Shown here: piece by piece, positions 23,657-31,733 of the stretch
Position numbering within the stretch: the first letter of the stretch is position 1
Layout of the letters: every line of letters starts with the position of its first letter
Assembly: GCA_016281385.1 (NCBI GenBank)
Contig: JAEEIN010000126.1
Location: 1-50,882 of the forward strand
Length of the DNA: 50,882 nucleotides
Source: Lachnospiraceae bacterium
GTDB lineage: Bacteria > Bacillota > Clostridia > Lachnospirales > Lachnospiraceae
Direction of reading: 5' to 3'
Translations under genes and position numbers: made by a program
The notes under the pieces: model-generated
What the model was told of the DNA's origin: nothing
Database searches by the model: none
Seen by the model: the letters and a program-made list of their open reading frames with translations, nothing else

Positions 23657-26351
23657 TCGTATCTCCTATGCTCTTTAAAAATCTCTTTGCCGTTTTATAA
23701 AGCTCCTCAGAAGAAACCCTTTTTGAATTGTCCTTCACCGAAAGCTTTGAAAAAGCAAAATCTCTGTCAGTATCCCTTGTATGGATGACAGAAATACCGT
23801 CACCCATTATATCGGCAACTTTCTGTAATTTCGTAACCGATTCTTCGTAATTACATGCGATATATCCGGAAGTTTTTCCGTCGTCTATGGTAAATCTTGC
23901 ACTTACCCGGCCAAGCATCTCTGTATCTATGGAAACCGCTACGGAAGGTTCTTCTTTTTCGTTGTGAACGATCTTAAGCATCACGTCCGTCATCTCGCCG
24001 TCGATCTCCATGGGAACGTTGTAGGTTTCCTCCCTTGAAAGATCCGCTGCCAGCGAAAGCTGCTTGTGGGTAAGGGTAAGCTCCTTAACGTCAATGTAGG
24101 AATCCGATGCCATTGCTCTCTCGAAAACCGCTTCCTTTGAGTTATCGGCCATCTTCATATAATCCTCGTGGGCTTTTTCTTCTTCATCGAAATCATCTGA
24201 AAGCTCGTCGATCTCGTCTCTGAAGTCCTTGCCCCTGATCTCATCGACTTTCTTAAATGCCCTGCCCCTCTGACGGATCAGAAGCTCCATTCCGGTGAGA
24301 TTGCTGATGGTAACCGGTTCGTTGTTTGAAAGAAGCTCGATTATGGAAGCGTCCGAAGCTTCAAGTCCCGTACGGAATTCCCGGTTGAACATCTCCCTTT
24401 CGTATTCCTGCTCAAGAACTTCATCGGCGGGTTCGTTCACTACCGAATCGTAAGCTCTGTAAAGGGATGTATCGTCGGAAATGTTCGTGATCTTCATGGT
24501 ATCGGGAGAAAGCTTATCCTCAAGTTCAGTAACAAGAAAACCGAAGGATTCGTCTATCTTTATATCGCTTCCGATGTGCTTTGCGGTCTTTATCTCCTCT
24601 TTCAGATTTCCGAAGGTGAGGTCACGGCCGGTCTTTATAAGTCCGCCGATGGCCGCATATCCGGTCTTTTCAAGCTGGTGAAGAAGGCGGTACACTTCGA
24701 TGTACTGTTCTCTTTCCTGCTGCGTGATCTGATCGCTTCTTTCAAGCTTGTAAAGGAATTTGGAGTACTTCTCCATCTTCTCTTCGTTTGTGCTTTCTTT
24801 TTCGCTTAAGTAGTCTGTAAGCTCCTCAACGCTCATCCTTACGGGAGAAGTTCCCTTTCTGATGAGATCGAGAGTATCCTTGGGTGTGAGGGCTTTTATC
24901 ACGTGATTTAATTTGATATCAAGCTCTCTTACCTGAGCAATGCTCTTTTCGTCGATGGGCATTGAATTGTAACCGAGGATCCTTACAGCTCGACGGTTTG
25001 AATCCGTCACTTCAAGTCCTTCTTCGGTCAGGATGTCATCAACATTGCCGAAGGCCTTTTTGATGGAATCCCCAAGGTCGGGACGGACTTCCGTGGAAAC
25101 CTGCTCGTATTTCTCCATCGCGGTATCGAAGGTTTCTCTGATCTTTGAACCCTCTTCCCTGATGGTAAGAAGATCCGCATCGGGGATCGTGGTCATCATC
25201 CTTCCGATGACTGCTGCCGGCAGGGTCTTTATCTCTTCGATGGTCTCCTTAACTTCCGAAACCGCCTTTGCTTCCTTATATTCAGCCGTATTTTCGATCT
25301 TTCTTAAAGCCTCGACATAAGCCTCAAGATCCTTCGTATCGATGGAGAATCCGCTCTTTATCAGCAAAAGATTCGCCTCCGTGGTCATCTTAAGCCTTAC
25401 TTCTTCAAAAACTCTGGCAGCGTGAACTTCCGCGTCGGACATCTTTAAGATATCGTCAGTGATCCTGACCGCTTCTTCGTAGATGCTCTCCGTCCTTGTA
25501 AGGTCCGCGTCCTTGGGATTCTTTCCTTCAACAAGGGCGATCCCGATGGCCTTTTTAAGCTGCTCGGGACTTACCGGAAGAACAACACTTTCCGCCCTTT
25601 TGTAGTTCTCTATATTCTCTTCATTCACCATGAAAGAATTCTTTACAAGCCATACACCGGCTTCAATGCTTTCTTCATCGGGCTCCATACCGGTCTCCGA
25701 CTTTAAAAGCTCCGTAACCTGAGCTTTAAGCTCCGCTTCATCAACGGGAACAGCCTTCTTTGCAAGATATCCCGGAGCTTCGATGGAAAAATACGATCCG
25801 CTTGCGCCGGTCCTGTCGCCGCCGTCCGAAAACTTTGCAAGATAAAGATTGTCTATGGTGGGCTCATTTCCCGTAGAAACAAGGGACCTGACCATTCCTT
25901 CGGTCATTTCCGTAAGCTCCGCCGCTTTTTCTTCTGCCTGCTTTACTTCCCTTTTAAGCTCCTTCGGAAGATCGTCCGTAAATCCGTCGATCACCGTTCC
26001 GCCCTTAACAAGCTCCATCTTTATGCGATCCATGATATTGACCGCATCCTCGGGCTTAACATCCTTTAATTCTCCGTCCTTTAAGTAAGAAGAATAGCTT
26101 TCTTCCGACATTGTATGTGAAAGAACAACAAGCTTGTCCGTATTATATTTAAGACTGTTTGCATCAGTAGCCGCAGCGATCTTATCAAAGGCCTTTCCGC
26201 CCGCTTCGTATTCCGTTGTTTCAACCTGGGAAGGAGTGATCTGATAACCCGAATAAGCCGCAGCATGTTCTGCGACTTTAGTCTGATTTGATACGCTTTC
26301 TTTTGCGTGGGAAAACTCGGTGTGAGTCATGTTGTCGAAGGTTATCTTCAT
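23646..26351 (-). CDS. Large flagellin-linked protein with FliK-like C-terminal domain
   Basis: Predicted 901-residue, mainly helical and very acidic protein of a kind found next to flagellin genes in Lachnospiraceae (DUF6240-like, not certain). Most of residues 60-750 is charged helix built of repeated helical blocks such as PDEESIEAGVWLVKNSFMV and TTEANLLLIKSGFSI, in which 'LLLxxGFSID' type segments recur. Residues 775-857 resemble the C-terminal domain of the hook-length control protein FliK: VSIDTEMLGRVSARFTIDDG, then a helix ESVTKLQKVADIM. Start at 26351 is chosen because AAGGAAAGGA precedes it. It overlaps flagellin by 11 bases. A role in flagellar assembly is inferred from context and that domain. 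Confidence 0.55.
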   Translation of the reverse strand: MKITFDNMTHTEFSHAKESVSNQTKVAEHAAAYSGYQITPSQVETTEYEAGGKAFDKIAAATDANSLKYNTDKLVVLSHTMSEESYSSYLKDGELKDVKPEDAVNIMDRIKMELVKGGTVIDGFTDDLPKELKREVKQAEEKAAELTEMTEGMVRSLVSTGNEPTIDNLYLAKFSDGGDRTGASGSYFSIEAPGYLAKKAVPVDEAELKAQVTELLKSETGMEPDEESIEAGVWLVKNSFMVNEENIENYKRAESVVLPVSPEQLKKAIGIALVEGKNPKDADLTRTESIYEEAVRITDDILKMSDAEVHAARVFEEVRLKMTTEANLLLIKSGFSIDTKDLEAYVEALRKIENTAEYKEAKAVSEVKETIEEIKTLPAAVIGRMMTTIPDADLLTIREEGSKIRETFDTAMEKYEQVSTEVRPDLGDSIKKAFGNVDDILTEEGLEVTDSNRRAVRILGYNSMPIDEKSIAQVRELDIKLNHVIKALTPKDTLDLIRKGTSPVRMSVEELTDYLSEKESTNEEKMEKYSKFLYKLERSDQITQQEREQYIEVYRLLHQLEKTGYAAIGGLIKTGRDLTFGNLKEEIKTAKHIGSDIKIDESFGFLVTELEDKLSPDTMKITNISDDTSLYRAYDSVVNEPADEVLEQEYEREMFNREFRTGLEASDASIIELLSNNEPVTISNLTGMELLIRQRGRAFKKVDEIRGKDFRDEIDELSDDFDEEEKAHEDYMKMADNSKEAVFERAMASDSYIDVKELTLTHKQLSLAADLSREETYNVPMEIDGEMTDVMLKIVHNEKEEPSVAVSIDTEMLGRVSARFTIDDGKTSGYIACNYEESVTKLQKVADIMGDGISVIHTRDTDRDFAFSKLSVKDNSKRVSSEELYKTAKRFLKSIGDTNED

Positions 26352-26393
26352 AATGTATCCTTTCCTTCGGCGTCCATGCGAAATCCCGATTTC

Positions 26394-26434
26394 ATAAAAA
26401 GAAAAAGGCAAGCACTTCCTTGTGCTCACCTTTT
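26394..26434 (-). terminator. Intrinsic terminator after glgB
   Basis: Stem GGTGAGCAC/GTGCTTGCC with two G-U pairs, 6-base loop, then a minus-strand TTTTTCTTTTT run. Lies between the glgB stop and the 901-residue gene. Confidence 0.78.
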
Positions 26435-26464
26435 ATTTCGGATGATCTTTTGTTTTTCTTTAGA

Positions 26465-28360
26465 CTAAAATTCGATGATCAGTGCGGTATATGGCGGAAG
26501 GTCCATGGAAATGGCGTATTCCTTGTAATCGCAGTCATATTTCTCAGCAACAAACTCCGTGGGGAACTCGTTTCCGTTTCCGCCGAAACGAACCTCGTCG
26601 CTGTTTAAGATCACCTTGTACTTGCCCTTGTGAGGAACGCCAACCTTGTAATCCTCCCATTTCATGGGTGTCATGTTGTGGATGAACAACAGGCATTTCG
26701 GATGATCCTCGGTACGACGGATGAAGGCGTAGGTGCTTCGATCCTTGTCATCGGCCTTGATCCACTCAAAGCCCTTCCAGGAATTGTCGTCACGATAGAG
26801 GCAGGGGTACTTGCGATATATCTTCAAAAGCTCGCCCACATATTCCTTCATTCCCGCATTTAAGGGATCCTCCAGAAGGAACCAGTCAAGCTCTCTTTCC
26901 TCGCTCCACTCACGCTCCTGGGCAAAATCCTGTCCCATAAAAAGAAGCTTCTTTCCGGCGTGACCGAACATGAAGGTGTAGCCCACGCGAAGATTTGCGT
27001 ACTTGTCAACCCTATAGCCCGGCATCTTTTCAACCATGGAGCACTTAAGATGTACAACCTCGTCATGGGAAAGAGGAAGGATATAATTCTCGTACTCGTT
27101 ATAGCTCATGGCGAAGGTCATGGCATAATGATTCTCTTTTCTGAAATAGGGATCCAGCTTCATGTATTCGCAGAAATCATGCATCCATCCCATATTCCAT
27201 TTAAAGGAAAATCCGAGACCGTCCTCGTTTACATTGCCCGTAACCTTGGGCCATGCGGTGGATTCCTCCGCTATGGTCATGAATCCCGGATACTCTTTGT
27301 GGATTATACTGTTAAGATGCTTAAAGAACTCGATGGCCTCCAGATTCTTGTTGCCGCCGTACTTGTTGGCTACCCATTCTCCGTCCTTCTTACCGTAATC
27401 AAGATAGAGCATGGAAGCAACCGCATCAACTCTGATACCGTCTATATGGAACTCTCTTAACCAGTAAAATACATTTGCTATAAGGAAATTCTTTATCTCG
27501 GTGCGTCCGTAGTTAAAGATCTTTGTTCCCCACTCGGGATGTTCCCCAAGCCTGGGATCCGGATGCTCAAAAACCGCACCGCCGTCGTAATTGGCTAAAC
27601 CGAATTCATCCTTTGCAAAATGGGCGGGAACCCAGTCAAGGATGACACCGATATTGTTCTTATGGAGCTTGTTCACAAGGTACATGAAATCCTTGGGTGA
27701 ACCGTATCTTGAAGTGGGTGCGTAATAACCCGTTACCTGATATCCCCAGGAACCGTCAAAGGGATGTTCGGCGATGCCCATGAGCTCCACATGGGTGTAT
27801 TTCATCTTCTTTAAATAATCAACTATCCTGTCGGCGAACTCTTTATAGGAATAATATCCTCCGTCCTCTCCCCCGGGATGCTTCATAAAGGAACCGATCT
27901 GGCACTCATAGATGGCAAGGGGCTCCTTGAACATGTCCTTCTCCTCACGTTCCGTAAGCCACTTTTCATCTTCCCAGTCAAATCCCGTAAGATCCGTGAT
28001 CCTTGAAGCGGTGCCGGGACGTTTCTCCGCATAGTTTGCGAAGGGATCCGCTTTGTAAAGGGTACGTCCGTCAGCGGTCTTTATAAAGAACTTGTATAAA
28101 GAATTCTCCTCGACTCCTTCGTAAAAGCCTGCCCAGATACCGCCGGGACCAAGCTTTCTTAAGGGCTTGTCCCACTCTCTCCAGCCGTTAAAATCACCGA
28201 CCACGTATACTTCCGCCGCATTGGGAGCATAGGTTGCAAAGTAGCAGCCTTTCTTACCCTCTATCTCGCAAAGATGGGCTCCCATCTTTTTGTAGATCTC
28301 GTAATGAGTTCCCTGGGCAAACAGATACTGATCGTCCTGTGTTATTTCAATCGTGTGCAA
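26465..28360 (-). CDS. glgB: 1,4-alpha-glucan branching enzyme
   Basis: GH13 glycogen branching enzyme of 631 residues. It begins at a TTG codon (28360) behind GGGGG, which keeps the conserved N-terminal DDQYLFAQGTHYEIYKKMGAH. A CBM48 domain follows with TYAPNAAEVYVVGDFNGW, then the catalytic barrel: DWVPAHF (242-248), nucleophile Asp312 in DGIRVDAVAS, acid Glu365 in TIAEESTAW and SHDEVVH (431-437). The C-terminal beta domain ends in YTALIIEF. It lies 20 bases downstream of the TPR/AAA-like gene, so both form one unit. No other glg genes are nearby. Confidence 0.95.
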   Translation of the reverse strand: MHTIEITQDDQYLFAQGTHYEIYKKMGAHLCEIEGKKGCYFATYAPNAAEVYVVGDFNGWREWDKPLRKLGPGGIWAGFYEGVEENSLYKFFIKTADGRTLYKADPFANYAEKRPGTASRITDLTGFDWEDEKWLTEREEKDMFKEPLAIYECQIGSFMKHPGGEDGGYYSYKEFADRIVDYLKKMKYTHVELMGIAEHPFDGSWGYQVTGYYAPTSRYGSPKDFMYLVNKLHKNNIGVILDWVPAHFAKDEFGLANYDGGAVFEHPDPRLGEHPEWGTKIFNYGRTEIKNFLIANVFYWLREFHIDGIRVDAVASMLYLDYGKKDGEWVANKYGGNKNLEAIEFFKHLNSIIHKEYPGFMTIAEESTAWPKVTGNVNEDGLGFSFKWNMGWMHDFCEYMKLDPYFRKENHYAMTFAMSYNEYENYILPLSHDEVVHLKCSMVEKMPGYRVDKYANLRVGYTFMFGHAGKKLLFMGQDFAQEREWSEERELDWFLLEDPLNAGMKEYVGELLKIYRKYPCLYRDDNSWKGFEWIKADDKDRSTYAFIRRTEDHPKCLLFIHNMTPMKWEDYKVGVPHKGKYKVILNSDEVRFGGNGNEFPTEFVAEKYDCDYKEYAISMDLPPYTALIIEF

Positions 28361-28380
28361 TGAGGTATCCCCCCTTAGTT

Positions 28381-31314
28381 TTATTTTTCAATAAAATCTT
28401 TCTCACCCAACACTATCATATCATTCTTATCGTACCGCTTTCCCGAGATAAGGTCAAAGAAATGTTTTGCCTTAAATCTTGTTGCGTTCTTTATTGCTTC
28501 GTCAACGATCTCCTTTACTTCCTTCAAAAGAACACTGTGGGAATTGGTCTGTCTTTCATCGATCCGTCTGTGAAGGGCCAGGGTACCCATCTCGTCGATG
28601 GAAAATTCCTTATTATAGGCATACTCTCTTGCAAGCCTTACAAGCTCTGCGTTGTCAAGAGCATCGATATCTATACTTACATTGAAATACTCAAGAAGAT
28701 CCGCATGATCCATTATGAACTTATGCTTAAGTCTGTGAGATACCGTAAGAATAACAAGAATGTTCTTCTCCGGGTCGCTCATCATGCGCTTCATGTTTTC
28801 AAGGGTTGCATCACGAAGTTCGTCGGCATCCTGGATAAGGATGGAGCTGTCGTATCTCTCGCTGAAGATCACATCAACGTCCCTTGCGTTAAGGACGCTT
28901 GCCTTGGCCTTTGAAAGCTGAGGTGTCAAAACTCCGCGGTCTGAAATTTCCGCAGCCAGTTCCTTACCGAGTTCAACGGCACTGTCCTGATCAACGCTTC
29001 CGATTATGACATTTCCCCTGTTTGCAGCTTCGGAAATATTTTCAAGGGCTTCCCTTATCTGCTCTCTTGCAACCTCTGTCTGAACAAAGGATTCGAATCT
29101 GTGCCACTGTGCATCCGTAAACCCTTCATGATCGGGAAGGGATGTGGGAGTAAGGTCCGTTTCGTTCTCATCTGCGGAACTTTCGGTGGATTCGGGTTCT
29201 TCTTCCTCCTCGGCTTCTTCGGAAGAGTCCGTTTCTTCGGAAGTTTCTTCTGTTTCCTCGGAAGTCTCTTCCTCTTTTGAAGGCTTTGCAGGCTCTGTCT
29301 CCTCAGTCTCCGCATCTTCCTTGGAAGCTGCGGCGGCTTTCTCCTGCTCCTCCTCTTCGAGGATCTTGTTTAAGCTCTCCATTGCAGCCGCTTCCGCAAG
29401 ATCTCTCTCCTCGCCTGCTGCCGCAAAGGCCATGAGATAATCCATTCCGGCATCACCGCTCTCGGCGGGTTTCGAAGTTTCGGAAGATTCTTTTGTTTCA
29501 GCAGATTCCTCTTCGGGTTCTTCAGATTCTTCGCTTTCCGAAGGCTCCTCGGGTTCAGCAGTTTCCTCCGATCCCTCAATGAAAGGAGTGCGGTCAAAAC
29601 TCAACTCTTCGGGAGTGGGCTCTTCTTCGGTTTCCTCGGAAGGCTCCTCTGTAACTTCTTCCGTTTCTTCATCTTCATCTATTATATATACTTCTTCTTC
29701 CGGCTCCTCTTTGAAAAGAGCGGACATGGTATCGCGTTCGTTCTCGATCTTCTCCTCGATCTGCTCAAGAAGACCGTCCTTGCTGGTTTCGTCAAAGTCC
29801 TTAAGAATGCTGTCGTAGCTCTTCTCGATCTGACTTCTGATACCGTCGGACCATTTCTTTTCCTTCTCCTGAACGGACTTCTCGTATTCAAGCAAAGCTT
29901 CCGTCAGGCTTATCTGACCCGTGATCTGCTTGGTGACTCTCTTTTCCTCCGGAACAACAAGGCTTATCTGGCCGTCGCCCTCAAGTGTCAGAACATCGTC
30001 AAAGTTATGCTCGAAGCTTACATGACCTTCTTCGTCGGTATAGTCCTCCGTTACCTCGGAACCGCCAAGTGCCTTCTCGATCTCGTCCTTTGAGTAAACC
30101 CTTGTTTTTCCGAGAGACAGGCTTGCGCTCTCGTCAAACATGGAGATCTGCTCATCCGCAGCTTCGTTGTCGGCAGGAGCTTCTTCGGGTTCTTCTTTTG
30201 CTGCTTCCTCGTATACCGTATCGGCGGTATATTCTACAACGTCTTTATCCACAACATGCTCGGTAATCGTGGGTATAACCTTTGTATCGGTATCCTCCTC
30301 AATCGGTGGAATGACTTTGGTCTCGGATCCCGCTTCCTCGGCTTCGGACTCCCCAAGCATTTCCGGCATGATCTCGTGAATTACCTTCGTATCGTTTTCT
30401 TCTTCCACGGGAGGAATTACCTTTGTATCCGTATCCTCGGGAATATCGGGGATAACCTTTGTGTCACTGTCGGTTTCGGCGGATTCGGGAACCTTTCCTA
30501 CTATAAATACCTTCTCGTCCGTTTCCTCGGGCTCAACCATTTCCTGAGTGATCTCCTTTGTGGGGATCATGGTGGGTTCCGTTCTCGTTTCATCGGAAGG
30601 AAGGACTTCCTTAATACCCTCTGCAAGGATATTGGTCAGATCCCTTGTATTAAAAGGATTCTCGGGATTCATCTCGGGAACGCTGATCTCGTCGTAAGGA
30701 GTCGTAAGACGCTCGTAAAGCAGAGCCTGATCGTGAGGAAGCTCCTTTACATGAAGGCTCTTAAGCTCCAGTGCCTTTATAACGTACTTGCCCTCTCCGA
30801 AAAACAACACGATCTGATCGCACTCGTCGATACAGGAAGAAGCAAGGCCCATTCTGTGGTACAAAAATGCAAGCTCGTACATCCATTTCGACTTGCACTC
30901 TCTCTTCTGGAATTCCTCCAGAATGCTGATCCTTTCGGCCAGGCTTGCTTCCTGGGCTTCAAGGAGCTTGTAGTGAAGGATGTATTTGCCGGTATCATTG
31001 CCGCAGACCTGCAAATATTCCTTATAATATTCAACGGCATTTACAACGTCGTTTATTTTTATGGATAATTCGCAAAGGGAATAGATGATGAGCTTTCCCC
31101 TGGGGTTTCTGTCGTATGCAAGAAGAAGAACATCTCTCGCATCCTCATAGCGTTTGCAGATCTTGTAAAGATCGCTGACGGTACAGAGCATGTTACCGCT
31201 TTTGACATTGCGCCAGTCAACGGTATCTGCGATCTCAGCAGCCTCGGTATATCTGTCTTCCGCTATTAAATTTCTGATCTCGTCCGCACGAAGATTATAT
31301 TCGTATTTGTCCAC
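28381..31314 (-). CDS. TPR protein with acidic repeat linker and degenerate AAA domain
   Basis: Unknown 977-residue protein in three parts. Residues 1-210 are tetratricopeptide-like helices (CKRYEDARDVLLLAYDRNP, CELSIKINDVVNAVEYYKEY). Residues 215-740 are a highly acidic, low-complexity linker with five copies of a (D/E)TKVIP/H motif near 285-345 and long Glu/Ser/Pro runs. Residues 740-977 look like an AAA+ domain of the CbxX/SpoVK kind that has lost its P-loop: GNVIIGSVDQDSAVELGKEL (767-786) stands where GxxGxGKT belongs, and SILIQDADEL (about 825) resembles Walker B. Start is GTG with AAGG and a consensus promoter. It is probably a scaffold; the adjacent glgB gives no clear clue. Confidence 0.55.
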   Translation of the reverse strand: MDKYEYNLRADEIRNLIAEDRYTEAAEIADTVDWRNVKSGNMLCTVSDLYKICKRYEDARDVLLLAYDRNPRGKLIIYSLCELSIKINDVVNAVEYYKEYLQVCGNDTGKYILHYKLLEAQEASLAERISILEEFQKRECKSKWMYELAFLYHRMGLASSCIDECDQIVLFFGEGKYVIKALELKSLHVKELPHDQALLYERLTTPYDEISVPEMNPENPFNTRDLTNILAEGIKEVLPSDETRTEPTMIPTKEITQEMVEPEETDEKVFIVGKVPESAETDSDTKVIPDIPEDTDTKVIPPVEEENDTKVIHEIMPEMLGESEAEEAGSETKVIPPIEEDTDTKVIPTITEHVVDKDVVEYTADTVYEEAAKEEPEEAPADNEAADEQISMFDESASLSLGKTRVYSKDEIEKALGGSEVTEDYTDEEGHVSFEHNFDDVLTLEGDGQISLVVPEEKRVTKQITGQISLTEALLEYEKSVQEKEKKWSDGIRSQIEKSYDSILKDFDETSKDGLLEQIEEKIENERDTMSALFKEEPEEEVYIIDEDEETEEVTEEPSEETEEEPTPEELSFDRTPFIEGSEETAEPEEPSESEESEEPEEESAETKESSETSKPAESGDAGMDYLMAFAAAGEERDLAEAAAMESLNKILEEEEQEKAAAASKEDAETEETEPAKPSKEEETSEETEETSEETDSSEEAEEEEEPESTESSADENETDLTPTSLPDHEGFTDAQWHRFESFVQTEVAREQIREALENISEAANRGNVIIGSVDQDSAVELGKELAAEISDRGVLTPQLSKAKASVLNARDVDVIFSERYDSSILIQDADELRDATLENMKRMMSDPEKNILVILTVSHRLKHKFIMDHADLLEYFNVSIDIDALDNAELVRLAREYAYNKEFSIDEMGTLALHRRIDERQTNSHSVLLKEVKEIVDEAIKNATRFKAKHFFDLISGKRYDKNDMIVLGEKDFIEK

Positions 31315-31363
31315 AGTTTTTCACCTTTATAGAAAAATGGTCACAAAGAGCCTATCCTAAAAA

Positions 31364-31392
31364 AGTGTATCACACCATATAGACAATGTCAA
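31364..31392 (-). promoter_or_regulatory. Sigma-A-type promoter of the TPR/AAA-like gene and glgB
   Basis: Minus strand: -35 TTGACA (31387-31392), 17-base spacer, -10 TACACT (31364-31369) preceded by TG. Start near 31357 gives a leader of about 43 bases. Confidence 0.84.
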
Positions 31393-31459
31393 AAGAAGAA
31401 GACACTATATTTTGTGTTTTTATAATAAGGAAGAGATTGCTTCGGGAGAAGTTCCCGCA

Positions 31460-31505
31460 GAAAAAAGAAAAGGTCGCAGGCCTGCACGAAGCGAAGTCTA
31501 CGACC
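31460..31505 (-). terminator. Probable terminator of tRNA-Lys
   Basis: Minus strand stem GGTCGTAG/CTGCGACC (31498-31505 with 31472-31479; one G-U pair), then TTTTCTTTTTT at 31461-31471. It starts three bases after the tRNA 3' end. Confidence 0.7.
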
Positions 31506-31507
31506 GA

Positions 31508-31580
31508 TGCGCCTCCAGGGACTCGAACCCTGGACACCCTGATTAAGAGTCAGGTGCTCTACCAACTGAGCTAGAAGCGC
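31508..31580 (-). tRNA. tRNA-Lys (anticodon CTT)
   Basis: A 73-base cloverleaf on the minus strand. The acceptor stem is GCGCTTC/GAGGCGC with one G-U pair, discriminator A. The D-loop region carries AGCTCAGTTGGTAGAGC, the anticodon stem is CCTGA/TCAGG with the loop CTCTTAA (anticodon CTT, reading AAG), and the T arm holds GGTTCGAGTCC. The CCA end is not encoded. It has its own promoter. Confidence 0.96.
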
Positions 31581-31612
31581 GTTTTTGCAATGCGTTTTTC
31601 AACGCAAAGAGA

Positions 31613-31641
31613 AATATATCACAGTATTTTTTATTTTGCAA
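31613..31641 (-). promoter_or_regulatory. Promoter of tRNA-Lys
   Basis: Minus strand: -35 TTGCAA (31636-31641), 17-base spacer, -10 TATATT (31613-31618). The predicted start near 31606 falls at the first base of a small hairpin, TGCGTT-GAAA-AACGCA (31591-31606), which would form the 5' leader end of the precursor. Confidence 0.78.
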
Positions 31642-31705
31642 CAGGAAATTTTAATTTTTTTTATTTTTTGTTTCTTTTCTTTTAAAATACGATAGAATAT
31701 AAGGG

Positions 31706-31711
31706 TATAAT
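31706..31711 (+). promoter_or_regulatory. Possible -10 box of the secreted repeat protein gene
   Basis: Perfect TATAAT but with a weak TAAAAT at the -35 position and a leader of only about 16 bases. TAGAAT at 31693-31698 is an alternative. Confidence 0.3.
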
Positions 31712-31733
31712 ACCATCTTTCAAGGAGGATTTT

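Noticed and set aside
26352-26400. Possible sigma-28 flagellar promoter (GCCGAAGG) before the 901-residue gene
   Set aside because: No TAAA box at the required 15-base spacing, and the start would fall almost on the ribosome site.
29144-29440. Ser/Val-rich open frame opposite the acidic linker of the 977-residue protein
   Set aside because: Ser runs are the antisense reading of Glu/Ser codon repeats, not a real protein.
31386-31574. Plus-strand open frame across the tRNA-Lys gene
   Set aside because: Overlaps a clear tRNA and its terminator and has no ribosome site.
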